Origin: a candidate division NC10 bacterium CSP1-5
GTDB taxonomy: Bacteria; Methylomirabilota; Methylomirabilia; Methylomirabilales; CSP1-5
NCBI GenBank assembly: GCA_001443495.1
Contig: LDXR01000015.1
Span: 13,728 to 77,727 of the forward strand
DNA length: 64,000 nucleotides
Direction of reading: 5' to 3'
The position numbers were made by a program, and so were the translations under genes. The notes beneath the pieces were generated by a model. It was not told where the DNA came from. It searched no databases and saw only the letters and a program-made list of their open reading frames with translations. Position 1 is the stretch's first letter, and each line of letters opens with the position of its first letter. Positions 52,016-61,935 of the stretch are shown here, piece by piece.

Positions 52016-52882
52016 ATGGCAGAGCCGGTGATCGGCATCATCGGAGGGAGCGGGCTGTACGAGATGGAAGGGATCACCCACCTGCGGGAGGAGCGGGTCA
52101 TGACCCCGTTCGGCGATCCCTCCGATGCCTATATCCTCGGTCGCCTGGACGGGCACACGGTCGCCTTCCTCGCTCGCCACGGTCGGGGGCATCGACTGCT
52201 CCCCTCGGAACTCAACTTTCGGGCGAATGTCTATGGATTCAAGGTGCTCGGGGTCCAGTGGATCATCTCGGCCTCGGCGGTGGGGAGCATGCGGGAGGAG
52301 ATCCGCCCGTCGGATATCGTCATCCCCGATCAGTTCTTTGATCGCACCCGGGCGAGGACGAGCACCTTCTTTGGCGACGGGGTCGTGGCCCACGTGAGTT
52401 TCGCCGATCCCGTCTGTCCTGACCTGAGCGATCTGCTCTACGGGGCCGGCCGCGACCTCGGTGCCCGCATGCACAAAGGGGGGACATATCTCTGCATGGA
52501 GGGCCCCCAGTTCTCGACCCGGGCGGAGTCCCGCATCTACCGCAGCTGGGGCGTGGACGTAATCGGGATGACCAATCTGCAGGAGGCGAAACTCAGCCGC
52601 GAGGCGGAAATGTGCTACGCCACCATGGCGCTCGTCACCGATTACGACGTCTGGCACGAGGCGGAAGGGGATGTAACGGTGGAGAAGGTCATCGCGATTC
52701 TGCACAAGAACGTGGCGACCGCCAAGAGGATCGTCCGAAGCGTGATCCACAAGATCCGGCCGGGCCGGTCCTGCGGCTGCGCGTCGGCCCTGAAGGATGC
52801 CATCATCACCGCCCCCCAGGCCATCCCGGAGGCCACCAAAAAGAAGCTCTGGCCCATCGTCGGGAAATACCTGGGCCCGTAA
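52016..52882 (+). CDS. mtnP: S-methyl-5'-thioadenosine phosphorylase
   Basis: Splits methylthioadenosine for methionine and adenine salvage. The 288-aa protein has GIIGGSGLYEM, LARHGRGHRLLPSELNFRAN with the phosphate-binding residues, YLCMEGPQFSTRAES and GMTNLQEAKLSREAEMCY. It begins 1 bp after the mtaB stop. Pairing with a radical SAM enzyme that produces SAM by-products is sensible. Confidence 0.93.
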   Translation: MAEPVIGIIGGSGLYEMEGITHLREERVMTPFGDPSDAYILGRLDGHTVAFLARHGRGHRLLPSELNFRANVYGFKVLGVQWIISASAVGSMREEIRPSDIVIPDQFFDRTRARTSTFFGDGVVAHVSFADPVCPDLSDLLYGAGRDLGARMHKGGTYLCMEGPQFSTRAESRIYRSWGVDVIGMTNLQEAKLSREAEMCYATMALVTDYDVWHEAEGDVTVEKVIAILHKNVATAKRIVRSVIHKIRPGRSCGCASALKDAIITAPQAIPEATKKKLWPIVGKYLGP

Positions 52883-52899
52883 CGCATCGAGGACACGAC

Positions 52900-53808
52900 A
52901 TGGAGATCTTGGTCGTCGGATCGGTGGCCCTCGACACGGTCACGACTCCCTTTGGCGACGCGAGGGAGGTGCTGGGGGGTTCGGCGACCTACTTTGCCTC
53001 GAGTGCCAGCTTCTTCGCCCCCGTGAGCGTGGTGGCGGTGGTGGGTGAGGACTTCCCGATGGAGGCGCTGGAGTTTCTGAGAAGGCGAGAAGTCGATCTC
53101 ACCGGACTCGAGCGGCGGCCCGGGCGGACCTTCCGATGGCGGGGAGAGTACGGCTTTGCCCTGAATGAGGCGAAGACCCTGGAGACCCAGTTGAATGTCT
53201 TCGCCGAATTCCATCCGCGGCTGCCCGAGCCCTACCGCGAGCGGGAGGTGGTCTTCCTGGCGAACATCGATCCGGACCTCCAGCGCGAGGTCCTGACGCA
53301 GGTGCTCTCTCCCCGCCTCGTCGCCGCTGATACCATGAACTTCTGGATCCAGGGCAAGCCGGAGGCGTTACGCCAGACCCTGAAACAGGTCCAGATTCTC
53401 ATCATCAACGACGCCGAGGCCCGGATGTTGGCCGAGGAGCCGAATCTGGTCCGGGCGGCCAAGACGATCCTCGGCTGGGGCCCCCGCTCGTTGATCATCA
53501 AGCGCGGAGAGTACGGGGCCCTCAGCTTTTCAGACGGAGGGTGGTTCGCGGCCCCCGCCCTTCCCCTGGAAAACGTCTACGACCCCACCGGCGCGGGTGA
53601 TGCCTTTGCCGGAGGGTTTCTGGGGTTTCTGGCCAGCACGCGGAATTTCGATGAGGCGAATCTCCGCCGGGCCGTCATCATGGGCTCGGTTATGGCCTCC
53701 TTTGCGGTGGAGGCCTTCTCGCTCCAGAGGCTGCAGCACCTCACCTACCCCGAGATTGAGTCCCGCTACCGGCAGTTCAAGCAGCTCGCCCACTTTGAAG
53801 ATCTCTAG
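52900..53808 (+). CDS. PfkB-family carbohydrate/nucleoside kinase
   Basis: A 302-aa ribokinase-fold kinase. VGSVALDTVTTP and GGSATYFA at the N-terminus and DPTGAGDAFAGGFLGFLA, with the catalytic Asp, at the C-terminus are present. The substrate is not evident. The atypical GSATYFASSASFF start and adjacency to mtnP (17 bp) raise a nucleoside or 5-methylthioribose-like substrate as a possibility. Confidence 0.88.
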   Translation: MEILVVGSVALDTVTTPFGDAREVLGGSATYFASSASFFAPVSVVAVVGEDFPMEALEFLRRREVDLTGLERRPGRTFRWRGEYGFALNEAKTLETQLNVFAEFHPRLPEPYREREVVFLANIDPDLQREVLTQVLSPRLVAADTMNFWIQGKPEALRQTLKQVQILIINDAEARMLAEEPNLVRAAKTILGWGPRSLIIKRGEYGALSFSDGGWFAAPALPLENVYDPTGAGDAFAGGFLGFLASTRNFDEANLRRAVIMGSVMASFAVEAFSLQRLQHLTYPEIESRYRQFKQLAHFEDL

Positions 53809-53814
53809 GCGAAA

Positions 53815-53905
53815 GTGCTGAGGACTGAGGACTGAGTGCTGAGCATTGAGGACTGAGCTTGAGCGCTCCCCCCATTTCAGAACACCCGACACCCAACATC
53901 CCGGC
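53815..53905. repeat. heptameric degenerate tandem repeats (two arrays)
   Basis: GTGCTGA, GGACTGA, GGACTGA, GTGCTGA, GCATTGA, GGACTGA, GCTTGAG at 53815-53863, then AACACCC, GACACCC, AACATCC at 53881-53901. Both keep 7-bp register, with different unit sequences. They begin 7 bp after the kinase stop. Confidence 0.7.
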
Positions 53906-54003
53906 CCTGGCACGCGGATTGCTCGTCCCATCACAGGCCATGCCAGTCGTCTCCTTTCGGGCTGCTGCATACCCTGGGTGATGTGACGGGAGCATCGGAA
54001 GGC

Positions 54004-56163
54004 ATGAACGAGCGGAAGGGCCTCGCCGAAAAAGTTGCTGGCTTCCTGGGATCGAGTCCGGCCATCGCGTCGCCAGCCCCAAAGGGCACTGCGTGTTGCC
54101 GTGCGATCGACATCGCCCTGGGGGTTTTGATTGCCGCCATCCCCCTGGTCTATTCTTTTCTCGCACCCGGGTCGCTCAAATGGGCCATTCTCGGGATCCT
54201 CGCGCCAGCCACGACCTTCCTGTGGCTCTGGGGAGGGTGTGGCCGGCCCTTCCGCCCCCTTCCGAAGCTGGCCGCCCCCCTTTTCACCCTGCTGCTCGTC
54301 TCCGGACTCTCGCTCCTGCAGGCGATCAACCTCTATTCCGGCCTTCAGCGCATGGCCTTTCTGCTCTTCCTGTTCCTCCTCTACCTCACGGTGGCCTACG
54401 CCTCTCACCCCGATCGGCAAGAGACGCTCATCCGGACTCTTCTGCTGACCCTGCTCGTTGTGAGCAGCCTCTCCCTTTACGACTGCACCGTCGGAGTGCC
54501 CTTGATGGTCGATGGCCCGATAGAGATGATCCACCGGCTCTTCGGCAATACGAATTACGGAGCAGCCTACCTGCTCACGGTCATCCCCCTCGGCATGGCC
54601 TACACTCTTGCCGCATCCCGGAGCTGGGAGAAGACCGTCTACGGGACGACCCTCTTCCTCTCTATGACGCTTCTCATTCATTCGATGGTCCGGGGGGCCT
54701 GGGTCGGCATTTGGATCGGCCTGTGGATCCTCGTCCGGGTGTACTTCTCTTCGGAGCGGCGGCTCGGTAGCTTCTGGAGCGCACCCCACCGATCGCAGAT
54801 TGGTCCACTCCTCCTCCTCGGTTCGGCCGTCCTGTTCGCCGTCGCGCTGTGGCCCCTGTGTCTACCTGGCCTGACCTCTTTCGGCAAGCGGGTGGTAAGC
54901 ATCTTCGATCCTGGGTCAGATAGCCTCCAGGTGCGTTGGGCCTATTGGGAGGGTACGCTCCGGTTGATCCGGGATCACATCTGGACCGGGGTCGGGGTCG
55001 GCAATTTCGCGCTGGCATTCGTCCCATATCGATCTCGGTTCATCTACCGGAATCCCGGCGTGCAGATTGAGCATCCCCACAATGAATATCTCAACCTGTG
55101 GGCAGAGCTCGGGCCTCTCGGCCTGCTCGTCGCCCTCTGGCTTCTCTTCAGGGTTGTCCGACTAGGCCGGCATCTGGCCGGTCGCGCCGAGGTGAGGAGG
55201 GAAGTCCTCGCTGGGGTCCTGGGCGGACTCGCCGCCACCGCCGCCTACGCCACTCTTTTCTACGTCGTGCATGTTCCTGCCTCTGCCGTGAATGTCGCCA
55301 TCCTCCTCGGCATGCTCGACGGGATGGATCGCGAGGTCGGCCCGGGGGAGCGCGGAAGGCCGGTCCGCCTGGCCGTTCTCCTTCCTGGAATTCTGGTCTT
55401 GGGTCTCCTCTACTTTCAGTATTTCCTTCGCCCCCTGGCCGGAGAGGTTCACTATTTTCTCGCCCAAGGGGAACTCCGGGACGGGCGGATGGAGGCGAGC
55501 CTGAGCCGGCTCGAGCGGAGCCTCGAGTGGAACCCCCAATACTATTTGGCTCGGTATCGGCGGGCCCAGATCTTTTCGGTGCAGGGGAGATACCAGGAAG
55601 TAATCCAGGAGGCGCAGGAAATGTTGCAGATCCACCCTAAGTCGGAGATTGCGTACTGGGCCATGGGGGCCGCCTATGTCAAGCTCGGGGAAAAGCCCAA
55701 GGCCAAGGCGATGTTTCTTCAAGCCCTGACTGTCAATCCCGATTTCCCCCACGCCCTCAACAATCTCGGGATCCTCGCCGCAGAGGAGGGTCGGATCGCC
55801 GAGGCCGAGGCACTGTTCCTCCGGGCCAATGGGATCCTGGGGCGGAGCGACGCGAGCCCCTATATCAATCTGGGAGGCCTCTACGAGAGGACCGGCCGCA
55901 CGAGAGAAGCCCTGCGGATGTACGAGACCGCCGCAGCCATTCAACCCAAGTCCGGCTCACAATGGTTCCACGTTGCCCGGTTGAGAGCCCTGACTGGCGA
56001 TCCCGGCGGGGCCTATGCGGCGCTCGCCAGGGCGATAGAGCTGGATGAACGGTGGCGGGCGCGGGCGGCCAAGGACCCGGCCTTCGCAGCCATGCGCGAG
56101 AGCGATTCACAGATGCGGACTCTGCTTCGTCCGTCTAGCGACGAGCCGGGTGTTGGGTATTAG
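54004..56163 (+). CDS. O-antigen ligase (WaaL/Wzy)-like membrane protein with C-terminal TPR domain
   Basis: A 719-aa protein. The N-terminal part (about 30-480) has ten or more helices with a large periplasmic loop around GVGVGNFALAFVPYRSRFI and IEHPHNEYLNLWAELG, the Wzy_C/WaaL signature. Residues about 510-700 are TPR repeats (for example YWAMGAAYVKLGEKPKAKAMFLQAL). Such hybrids act as glycan ligases or pilin glycosyl ligases; the type IV pilus genes nearby make the latter worth noting. The last codons and TAG derive from the adjoining heptameric repeat. Confidence 0.85.
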   Translation: MNERKGLAEKVAGFLGSSPAIASPAPKGTACCRAIDIALGVLIAAIPLVYSFLAPGSLKWAILGILAPATTFLWLWGGCGRPFRPLPKLAAPLFTLLLVSGLSLLQAINLYSGLQRMAFLLFLFLLYLTVAYASHPDRQETLIRTLLLTLLVVSSLSLYDCTVGVPLMVDGPIEMIHRLFGNTNYGAAYLLTVIPLGMAYTLAASRSWEKTVYGTTLFLSMTLLIHSMVRGAWVGIWIGLWILVRVYFSSERRLGSFWSAPHRSQIGPLLLLGSAVLFAVALWPLCLPGLTSFGKRVVSIFDPGSDSLQVRWAYWEGTLRLIRDHIWTGVGVGNFALAFVPYRSRFIYRNPGVQIEHPHNEYLNLWAELGPLGLLVALWLLFRVVRLGRHLAGRAEVRREVLAGVLGGLAATAAYATLFYVVHVPASAVNVAILLGMLDGMDREVGPGERGRPVRLAVLLPGILVLGLLYFQYFLRPLAGEVHYFLAQGELRDGRMEASLSRLERSLEWNPQYYLARYRRAQIFSVQGRYQEVIQEAQEMLQIHPKSEIAYWAMGAAYVKLGEKPKAKAMFLQALTVNPDFPHALNNLGILAAEEGRIAEAEALFLRANGILGRSDASPYINLGGLYERTGRTREALRMYETAAAIQPKSGSQWFHVARLRALTGDPGGAYAALARAIELDERWRARAAKDPAFAAMRESDSQMRTLLRPSSDEPGVGY

Positions 56164-56271
56164 GTGTTAGGTGTTCGGTCGCTTCGATATGCGCTGAAGC
56201 ATGCCAGCCTTCTAGCCTCCTAGCGTCCTAGCATCCCAGCCACTAACCACCAGCCACGAACCACTAAATCA
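56149..56271. repeat. heptameric degenerate tandem repeats overlapping the ligase stop
   Basis: GGTGTTG, GGTATTA, GGTGTTA, GGTGTTC, GGTCGCT at 56149-56183 include the ligase stop codon. A second array CCAGCCT, TCTAGCC, TCCTAGC at 56204-56224 and a third CCAGCCA, CTAACCA, CCAGCCA, CGAACCA, CTAAATC at 56236-56270 follow. Confidence 0.7.
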
Positions 56272-56345
56272 CTGAGTCGTAACCGTCTTGCCTGCACAAA
56301 AAACTGGGGTATAATACAAGATCGACTCCACGCGCTGGAGGAAAC

Positions 56346-58979
56346 ATGGCGGCGGATGCCATCATCATCCGAGGAGCCCGGGAACATAACCTCAAATCGA
56401 TCGATCTCGAGATCCCCCGCGGGAAGCTGGTGGTGATCACCGGGGTTTCGGGATCGGGGAAGTCCTCCCTGGCCTTTGATACCATCTATGCCGAGGGCCA
56501 GCGCCGGTATGTCGAGTCCCTCTCGGCGTACGCCCGGCAGTTCCTCGAGCAGATGGATAAACCCGATGTGGACCTGATCGAGGGGCTCTCCCCGGCCATC
56601 TCCATCGAACAGAAGACCACCAGCAAGAACCCCCGCTCCACCGTGGCGACCGTGACCGAGATCTACGACTATCTCCGGCTCCTGTTCGCCCGGGTGGGCA
56701 AGCCGACCTGTTACCAGTGCGGCAAGCCCATCACCTCGCAGACGGTCGGGCAGATCGTCGATCAGATCCTCAACCAGCCCGAGGGGACGCGCTTCCAGAT
56801 CCTCGCCCCCGTGGTCCGGGGGCGGAAAGGGGAGTACCGGCACATCTTTGCCCAGATGCGCCGCGAGGGATACGCCCGGGCCCGCGTGAATGGCAGGGTT
56901 CGGGACCTGGACGAAGAGATCGCCCTGGACAAGCACAAGAAGCACACCATCGAAGTGGTCGTCGATCGGCTCGTGATCCGTCCGGATCTCCGGCGCCGGC
57001 TGGCCGATTCCCTCGAGACCGCCCTGCGTCTCGGCGAGGGAATCGTCACCGTGAACGTGCTGGGCGAGCAGGAAAAGGACCACACCTTCTCCGAGCGGCT
57101 CGCCTGCATCGACTGCGGCGTGAGCTACCCCGAGGTCAGCCCCCGGATCTTCTCCTTCAACAACCCGCACGGCGCCTGCACCTCGTGCGGCGGACTGGGG
57201 ACCGCGCTCGATGCGCGCCTCGAGCGGGAAGGGGAGGCGGATTTCCTCGGGGCAAGCCTGCAGTCGCTGGACCGCCGCTACAAGTTTACCGAGTCCGCCC
57301 GGGTGCGGGAGCAGATCGAGACCTATGTGGACCGCCTCTCGACGCTGCGGCCCTGCCCGAGCTGCCAGGGGACGCGCCTTCGGCCGGAATCGTTAGCGAT
57401 CAAGGTCGCCGACCTGAGCATCGCCGCGGTCACCCGGTTTTCAGTGAAGGAGGCCCTGAGGTTTTTTACGGACGTCCACTTGAGCGAGAAGGACCAGGAG
57501 ATTGCCCGGAGGATTCTCAAGGAGATACGCGAGCGGCTCGGGTTTCTCGTCAACGTAGGTCTGGACTATTTGACGCTCGAGCGGACGGCGGCCACACTGG
57601 CGGGGGGCGAGGCCCAACGGATCCGCCTGGCTACCCAGATCGGCTCGAGCCTCGTCGGGGTCCTCTATATCCTGGACGAGCCCAGCATCGGGCTGCACCA
57701 GCGCGATCACATCCGGCTCCTGGGCACCCTCAGGCGCCTGCGCGACATCGGGAATACGGTGATCGTGGTCGAGCATGATGAAGAGACGATCCAGAGCGCC
57801 GACTTTGTCATCGATCTCGGTCCGGGGGCCGGGGTCTCGGGCGGTACCGTGGTCGCGTGCGGCACGCCCCGCGACATCATTGCCTGCAAGGCGTCGCTCA
57901 CCGGGCGCTATCTGGCGCGGGAACTCGAGATCCCGGTCCCGCGGGTGCGGCGCCCGCCGACCGGGCTCTACCTGACCATCGCGGGTGCCCGGGAGCACAA
58001 TCTCAAAGGGATCGAGGTCGAGGTCCCCCTCGGCCTCTTCACCTGCGTCACGGGCGTCTCGGGCTCCGGGAAGAGCACGCTGGTCACCGACATCTTGAAG
58101 CGGGCCCTCTCTGTGCATCTGTACGACTCGCGGGAGCGACCGGGGGCCCACGACAAGATCCTGGGGATCGAACACATCGACAAGGTGATCGATATCGATC
58201 AGTCGCCGATCGGGCGGACCCCCCGCTCGAACCCCGCGACCTATACCGGGGTCTTCGGCCTCATTAGAGATCTCTATGCCCTCACGCCGGAGGCGCGGAT
58301 GCGGGGGTACAGGCCGGGGCGGTTCAGCTTCAACGTGAAAGGGGGGCGGTGCGAGGCCTGCGAGGGGGACGGGATCATCCGGATCGAGATGCACTTCCTT
58401 CCCGATATCTACGTGACCTGCGAGGTCTGCCGGGGAGCGCGCTACAACCGGGAGACCCTCGAGATCCAGTACAAGGGCAAGAGCATCGCCCACGTGCTGG
58501 ATATGACCGTGGAGGAGGCCCTGCACTTTTTCGAGAACGTCCCGCGGATCAAGGAGAAGCTCAAGACCCTCGCCGACGTGGGGTTGGGGTACATCAAGCT
58601 GGGCCAGCCGGCCACCACGCTGTCGGGCGGCGAGGCGCAGCGGGTCAAGCTGTCCCGCGAGCTCTCGCGGCGGGGGACCGGCCGGACCCTGTATCTGCTC
58701 GACGAGCCGACGACAGGGCTCCACTTCCACGACATCCGCCAGCTCCTCGAGGTCCTCCATCGCCTGGCCGATGCAGGCAACACCGTGCTGGTCATCGAAC
58801 ACAACCTCGAGGTGATCAAGACCGCCGACTGGATCATCGACCTGGGACCCGAAGGGGGGGATGACGGGGGATTCGTCGTCGCCTGCGGCACTCCCGAACA
58901 GGTGGCCGAGGTCGAGCGCTCGTTTACCGGCCAGTTCCTCCGCCGGGTGCTGGGACGGTCTCGCACGCCAAAAAAATAA
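56346..58979 (+). CDS. uvrA: UvrA excinuclease ABC subunit, compact form
   Basis: Damage-recognition ATPase of nucleotide excision repair. The 877-aa protein has two ABC ATPase modules ([14 protein letters not shown] and [13 protein letters not shown]), the LAGGEAQR and LSGGEAQR signatures and zinc modules CYQCG...CTSCGG and CEAC...CEVC. It is shorter than E. coli UvrA (940 aa): between CGGLG and DRRYKFTES only about 30 residues remain where E. coli has over 100. All catalytic motifs are kept, so it is probably functional. Confidence 0.95.
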   Translation: MAADAIIIRGAREHNLKSIDLEIPRGKLVVITGVSGSGKSSLAFDTIYAEGQRRYVESLSAYARQFLEQMDKPDVDLIEGLSPAISIEQKTTSKNPRSTVATVTEIYDYLRLLFARVGKPTCYQCGKPITSQTVGQIVDQILNQPEGTRFQILAPVVRGRKGEYRHIFAQMRREGYARARVNGRVRDLDEEIALDKHKKHTIEVVVDRLVIRPDLRRRLADSLETALRLGEGIVTVNVLGEQEKDHTFSERLACIDCGVSYPEVSPRIFSFNNPHGACTSCGGLGTALDARLEREGEADFLGASLQSLDRRYKFTESARVREQIETYVDRLSTLRPCPSCQGTRLRPESLAIKVADLSIAAVTRFSVKEALRFFTDVHLSEKDQEIARRILKEIRERLGFLVNVGLDYLTLERTAATLAGGEAQRIRLATQIGSSLVGVLYILDEPSIGLHQRDHIRLLGTLRRLRDIGNTVIVVEHDEETIQSADFVIDLGPGAGVSGGTVVACGTPRDIIACKASLTGRYLARELEIPVPRVRRPPTGLYLTIAGAREHNLKGIEVEVPLGLFTCVTGVSGSGKSTLVTDILKRALSVHLYDSRERPGAHDKILGIEHIDKVIDIDQSPIGRTPRSNPATYTGVFGLIRDLYALTPEARMRGYRPGRFSFNVKGGRCEACEGDGIIRIEMHFLPDIYVTCEVCRGARYNRETLEIQYKGKSIAHVLDMTVEEALHFFENVPRIKEKLKTLADVGLGYIKLGQPATTLSGGEAQRVKLSRELSRRGTGRTLYLLDEPTTGLHFHDIRQLLEVLHRLADAGNTVLVIEHNLEVIKTADWIIDLGPEGGDDGGFVVACGTPEQVAEVERSFTGQFLRRVLGRSRTPKK

Positions 58980-59012
58980 GCGGAGGGATTGCGAAAAACC
59001 TCCCTCCGCTTA
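58969..59012 (-). terminator. rho-independent terminator of the pilin gene
   Basis: TAAGCGGAGGG (58977-58987) and CCCTCCGCTTA (59002-59012) form an 11-bp stem. Read on the minus strand it is followed by a TTATTTTTTT tract, so it ends the pilin transcript. It may also slow uvrA transcription from the other side. Confidence 0.85.
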
Positions 59013-59035
59013 CCTTCTTGTCTGTGATCGCGAGG

Positions 59036-59521
59036 CTACAGCCGGCTCACCTTGCAGTCGTCATTGATCGCCGTCCAGGCATCGGCGGCAGCGCAGGTGG
59101 TGTCGAGGCCACCGTCGATGACGGGGGGCAGTGCCGGTGTGCTAGTTCCCGCCACTGCCAGCCACCACCGGAACCCCGCGCCACCCGGGATGTTGTACGG
59201 GCCACTCGGTGGATAGTTGGGGCTCGACGCGAGCTCGACTTCCAGGTCGGTCACGTCGCCGGCGACGAATACGGCGCCAGCCGCCGTGCCGTTGCCAATG
59301 GCATAAACGTAGGCCCCATTGTTCAGGATCTGGTCGGCGAAGTCGAGCTGGACGGCTGCCCGCCCCGCATCGAGGGTCGCCTGGGCGCTGGCCCGAATTG
59401 CCTGGTCCCTCAGGTCCACGTACCTCGGGATAGCGATCGCGGCCAGGACGCCGAGCAGGATGATGATGATCACCAGCTCGATCAGGGTAAAGCCTTGTTT
59501 GTTCTTGAGGAAACGGAGCAT
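59036..59521 (-). CDS. type IV pilin-like protein (MSHA/pseudopilin type)
   Basis: A 161-aa major or minor pilin. The prepilin cleavage site KNKQGFTLIELV gives a short leader ending in Gly, followed by the N-terminal hydrophobic helix LGVLAAIAIPRYVDLRDQA. The globular part has two late cysteines (TTCAAAD and DDCKV), suggesting a C-terminal disulfide loop. It is the last gene of the pilus string, 142 bp after pilC, and has its own strong terminator. Confidence 0.9.
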   Translation of the reverse strand: MLRFLKNKQGFTLIELVIIIILLGVLAAIAIPRYVDLRDQAIRASAQATLDAGRAAVQLDFADQILNNGAYVYAIGNGTAAGAVFVAGDVTDLEVELASSPNYPPSGPYNIPGGAGFRWWLAVAGTSTPALPPVIDGGLDTTCAAADAWTAINDDCKVSRL

Positions 59522-59663
59522 TGTACTCTTTGCCTCCTTTTTATGTTTCGGTGTTTATAGGGTGTCCGATTTTCGGTCACCCTTGTTTGGGCACTATTAG
59601 GGATACTTGCAAGAGCCGGACCACCTTAGCTTTTCCGAGCAATCACCCCCCTTTACTCCGTCT

Positions 59664-60878
59664 TCACTTCTGGACGAGCTTGACCATGTCCCAGAGCGGC
59701 AAAAAGACGGCAAGCGCCAAAACCAGCACGAGGCCCGCGACCGTAGCCAACAGGATCGGCTCGATGATCGTCGGCAGGTTCTTGATGGTGTGATTGGCCT
59801 CGTTCTCGTAATGGGTTGCGATCGCGTTGAGTAGCGTGTCGAGCGCCCCGGTCTTCTCCCCAACGGCGACCATCTCGGTCAGGAGCGATGGGAAGACGGT
59901 ACTGCGGCCGAGCGGCGCGGCCAGCGATTCTCCCCCTTCCACCGCCCGCCGGGCGCGGAGGAGATCCCGGCCGATCACGGTGTTGCCGATGGCCCGCGAC
60001 GTGAGGTCGAGGGCCTGGATGAGCGGGATGCCGGTGGTGATCATGGTCGCCAGGAGCTGGCCTAGGCGGGAAAAGGTCAGCTTCTTGACCAGGGGGCCGA
60101 CCACCGGGATCTTGAGCTTCCAGGCGTCCCAGGTCTCCCTGCCCCAGGGCTTCCGGAGCGCCCACCGGACTCCGACGACCGCGAGGACGATGCCAACCAG
60201 CAGGGCCGGCCAGGCGACCTGCATGAACGATCCGAGACCGATGACCATCCGGGTCGGCAAAGGAAGTCTCGCGTTGAACGCGGTATAGAACGTGGCAAAT
60301 TTGGGGATCACGAAGGTGATCAGGATGACGATGCCGATCCCTAATGTGATGAGGACAAAAAGCGGATAGCGAAAGGCGGACGAGACCCGCCGCCGCGTTT
60401 CGAGATCGTTTTCCAGCATGATGCCGACGCGATCGAGCGCCTGATCCAGGAAACCTCCCTCCTCGGCGGCGCGGACGGTATGGATGTAGATTTCCGAAAA
60501 GGTCCGGGGGTGGTAGGTCAGGGCCTCGGAGAAGCTCATGCCCCCCTCCACGCGGCGCTGGATGGCGTCGAGGATGACGCGCAGGGTCGGGTTCTGGGTC
60601 TCCCGGTGGAGCGCACCTAACGACTCGGTCAGACTGATGCCTGCCTTGACGAGCGTGGTCATCTGGCGCGTGAAAAAGATGAGGTCTTCGGCCCGAACGC
60701 GCTGTTCCCGTTTCGGGAGGGCCTTGAGGGGGATGCGGACGCGCTCCCGGGTGATGGTGATCGGAATGACGCCCGCCTGGCTGAGTCGCAGCGCCACCGC
60801 CTCGGGAGTCTCCGCATCCATGGTCCCCATCACCGGGGCCCCCTGCACGTTACGGCCCTTGTACGCGAACCGGCTCAT
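59664..60878 (-). CDS. pilC: inner-membrane platform protein PilC/GspF
   Basis: Platform of the pilus assembly machine. The 404-aa protein has the two T2SSF domains (about 65-190 and 270-395), each with a TLVKAGISLTESLG/TMITTGIPLIQALDL motif, and three membrane helices. Its ATG overlaps the pilP stop (ATGA). No assembly ATPase gene (pilB) lies in the window. Confidence 0.92.
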   Translation of the reverse strand: MSRFAYKGRNVQGAPVMGTMDAETPEAVALRLSQAGVIPITITRERVRIPLKALPKREQRVRAEDLIFFTRQMTTLVKAGISLTESLGALHRETQNPTLRVILDAIQRRVEGGMSFSEALTYHPRTFSEIYIHTVRAAEEGGFLDQALDRVGIMLENDLETRRRVSSAFRYPLFVLITLGIGIVILITFVIPKFATFYTAFNARLPLPTRMVIGLGSFMQVAWPALLVGIVLAVVGVRWALRKPWGRETWDAWKLKIPVVGPLVKKLTFSRLGQLLATMITTGIPLIQALDLTSRAIGNTVIGRDLLRARRAVEGGESLAAPLGRSTVFPSLLTEMVAVGEKTGALDTLLNAIATHYENEANHTIKNLPTIIEPILLATVAGLVLVLALAVFLPLWDMVKLVQK

Positions 60879-61396
60879 TGGAAGAACTCCTTCTGGACCA
60901 CGGGGATGAACCGGCTCTCCCCGCCCTTCTCGAGGTCGATGCCGCTCCTGGTGATGCGCACAACGCGGGCCCCATCCACATCGTCGCCAGGGCGCACCAC
61001 ACGGTCATTGACCACGGCCTTGCAACCCTGGGCGGTGCAGACGATGCCCGTGATTCTGTATCCCGCGAATCGGTCTGACCCTTTGGGGCCGCTGGGGGCC
61101 CATTTTGTCCCGATTTCAAAGGGGTCGCGCTTCCCCCAGGGTTGGTCAGGAGGGGGTGGGGGTGCGAGGCGCGGCGCGGCGGTGGCGGTGGGAACAGCGG
61201 CAGGTGCAGCAGGTACAGCGGATGGAGTCGGCGGAGGGGTTGGCCCGGGGACGCTGGCGACCGCTGGCGCATCCGGAGCCTTGCCCGAGGACCGTGGGGC
61301 TTTGCTGCCTGACATCTGGTCCAAGACGAGGATGACGGCGGCCAAAATGGTGACCACCAGGAGGATCTTCGAGCGTCGATTCATCTGCTGCTTCAT
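60875..61396 (-). CDS. pilP: PilP-like pilus assembly lipoprotein/anchored protein
   Basis: A 173-aa protein with an N-terminal helix (about 9-27), a Pro/Ala-rich linker (30-85) and a small beta domain (RDPFEIG, ITGIVCTAQGCKAVVNDRVVRPGDDVDGARVVRI) as in PilP/GspC-type subunits. No lipobox Cys is evident, so it would be helix-anchored rather than lipidated. It overlaps pilO and pilC by 4 bp on each side. Confidence 0.8.
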   Translation of the reverse strand: MKQQMNRRSKILLVVTILAAVILVLDQMSGSKAPRSSGKAPDAPAVASVPGPTPPPTPSAVPAAPAAVPTATAAPRLAPPPPPDQPWGKRDPFEIGTKWAPSGPKGSDRFAGYRITGIVCTAQGCKAVVNDRVVRPGDDVDGARVVRITRSGIDLEKGGESRFIPVVQKEFFQ

Positions 61397-61935
61397 TGCG
61401 ACACCTCCTGCCGCATCCAGGTCTTGAGCACTACGTTCATGCGGAGAGATGGTTCTCCCGGCTTGACGGCCTGCAACTTGAGATCACTGACCGAGAAGAG
61501 AATCGGACCCTCGAACAGCTCCTCCAGATATTTTCCTAGCTCGAGATACTTCCCTTCGACAATCAGGTCGGCGGAGATCTGTCCGTGCTGGACCGGGTCA
61601 GGCCCTTTGGGGGTGAACGAGGCGATCCGAACGCCCAGGCGCTTGCTCGGGCGAGAGATCTCCCCGAAGAGCGTGGAGACGCCGCCGGGTGGCAGCAAGC
61701 GGGCCCGGATCTTCTCCAAGCGGGTCCGGGCCTCTTCCAGGCCCTCTCTCCCCTTCGGGATTGCCTTCAGGGCCTCCGTGATCTTCTGGTTTTCACGCGA
61801 GAGCCGCGCGGCCTCCGCGGCGAGACGCGCCCGCTCTGTGGCGGTGGGACCCAGGAGGAAGAGGTACATGGCGACCGCCGCCAGCGCCAGCCCACCCAGG
61901 ATCACCATTTCTCGCTTGCTGAGGTTCATCGTCAT
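61393..61935 (-). CDS. pilO: PilO-like pilus alignment protein
   Basis: A bitopic protein of about 180 aa: short cytoplasmic start, one helix (MVILGGLALAAVAMYLFLLGP), a coiled coil (about 30-70) and a ferredoxin-like periplasmic domain. ATG at 61935 overlaps the pilMN stop (ATGA); GTG at 61941 and ATG at 61929 are alternatives. Works with PilM, PilN and PilP. Confidence 0.82.
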   Translation of the reverse strand: MTMNLSKREMVILGGLALAAVAMYLFLLGPTATERARLAAEAARLSRENQKITEALKAIPKGREGLEEARTRLEKIRARLLPPGGVSTLFGEISRPSKRLGVRIASFTPKGPDPVQHGQISADLIVEGKYLELGKYLEELFEGPILFSVSDLKLQAVKPGEPSLRMNVVLKTWMRQEVSQ

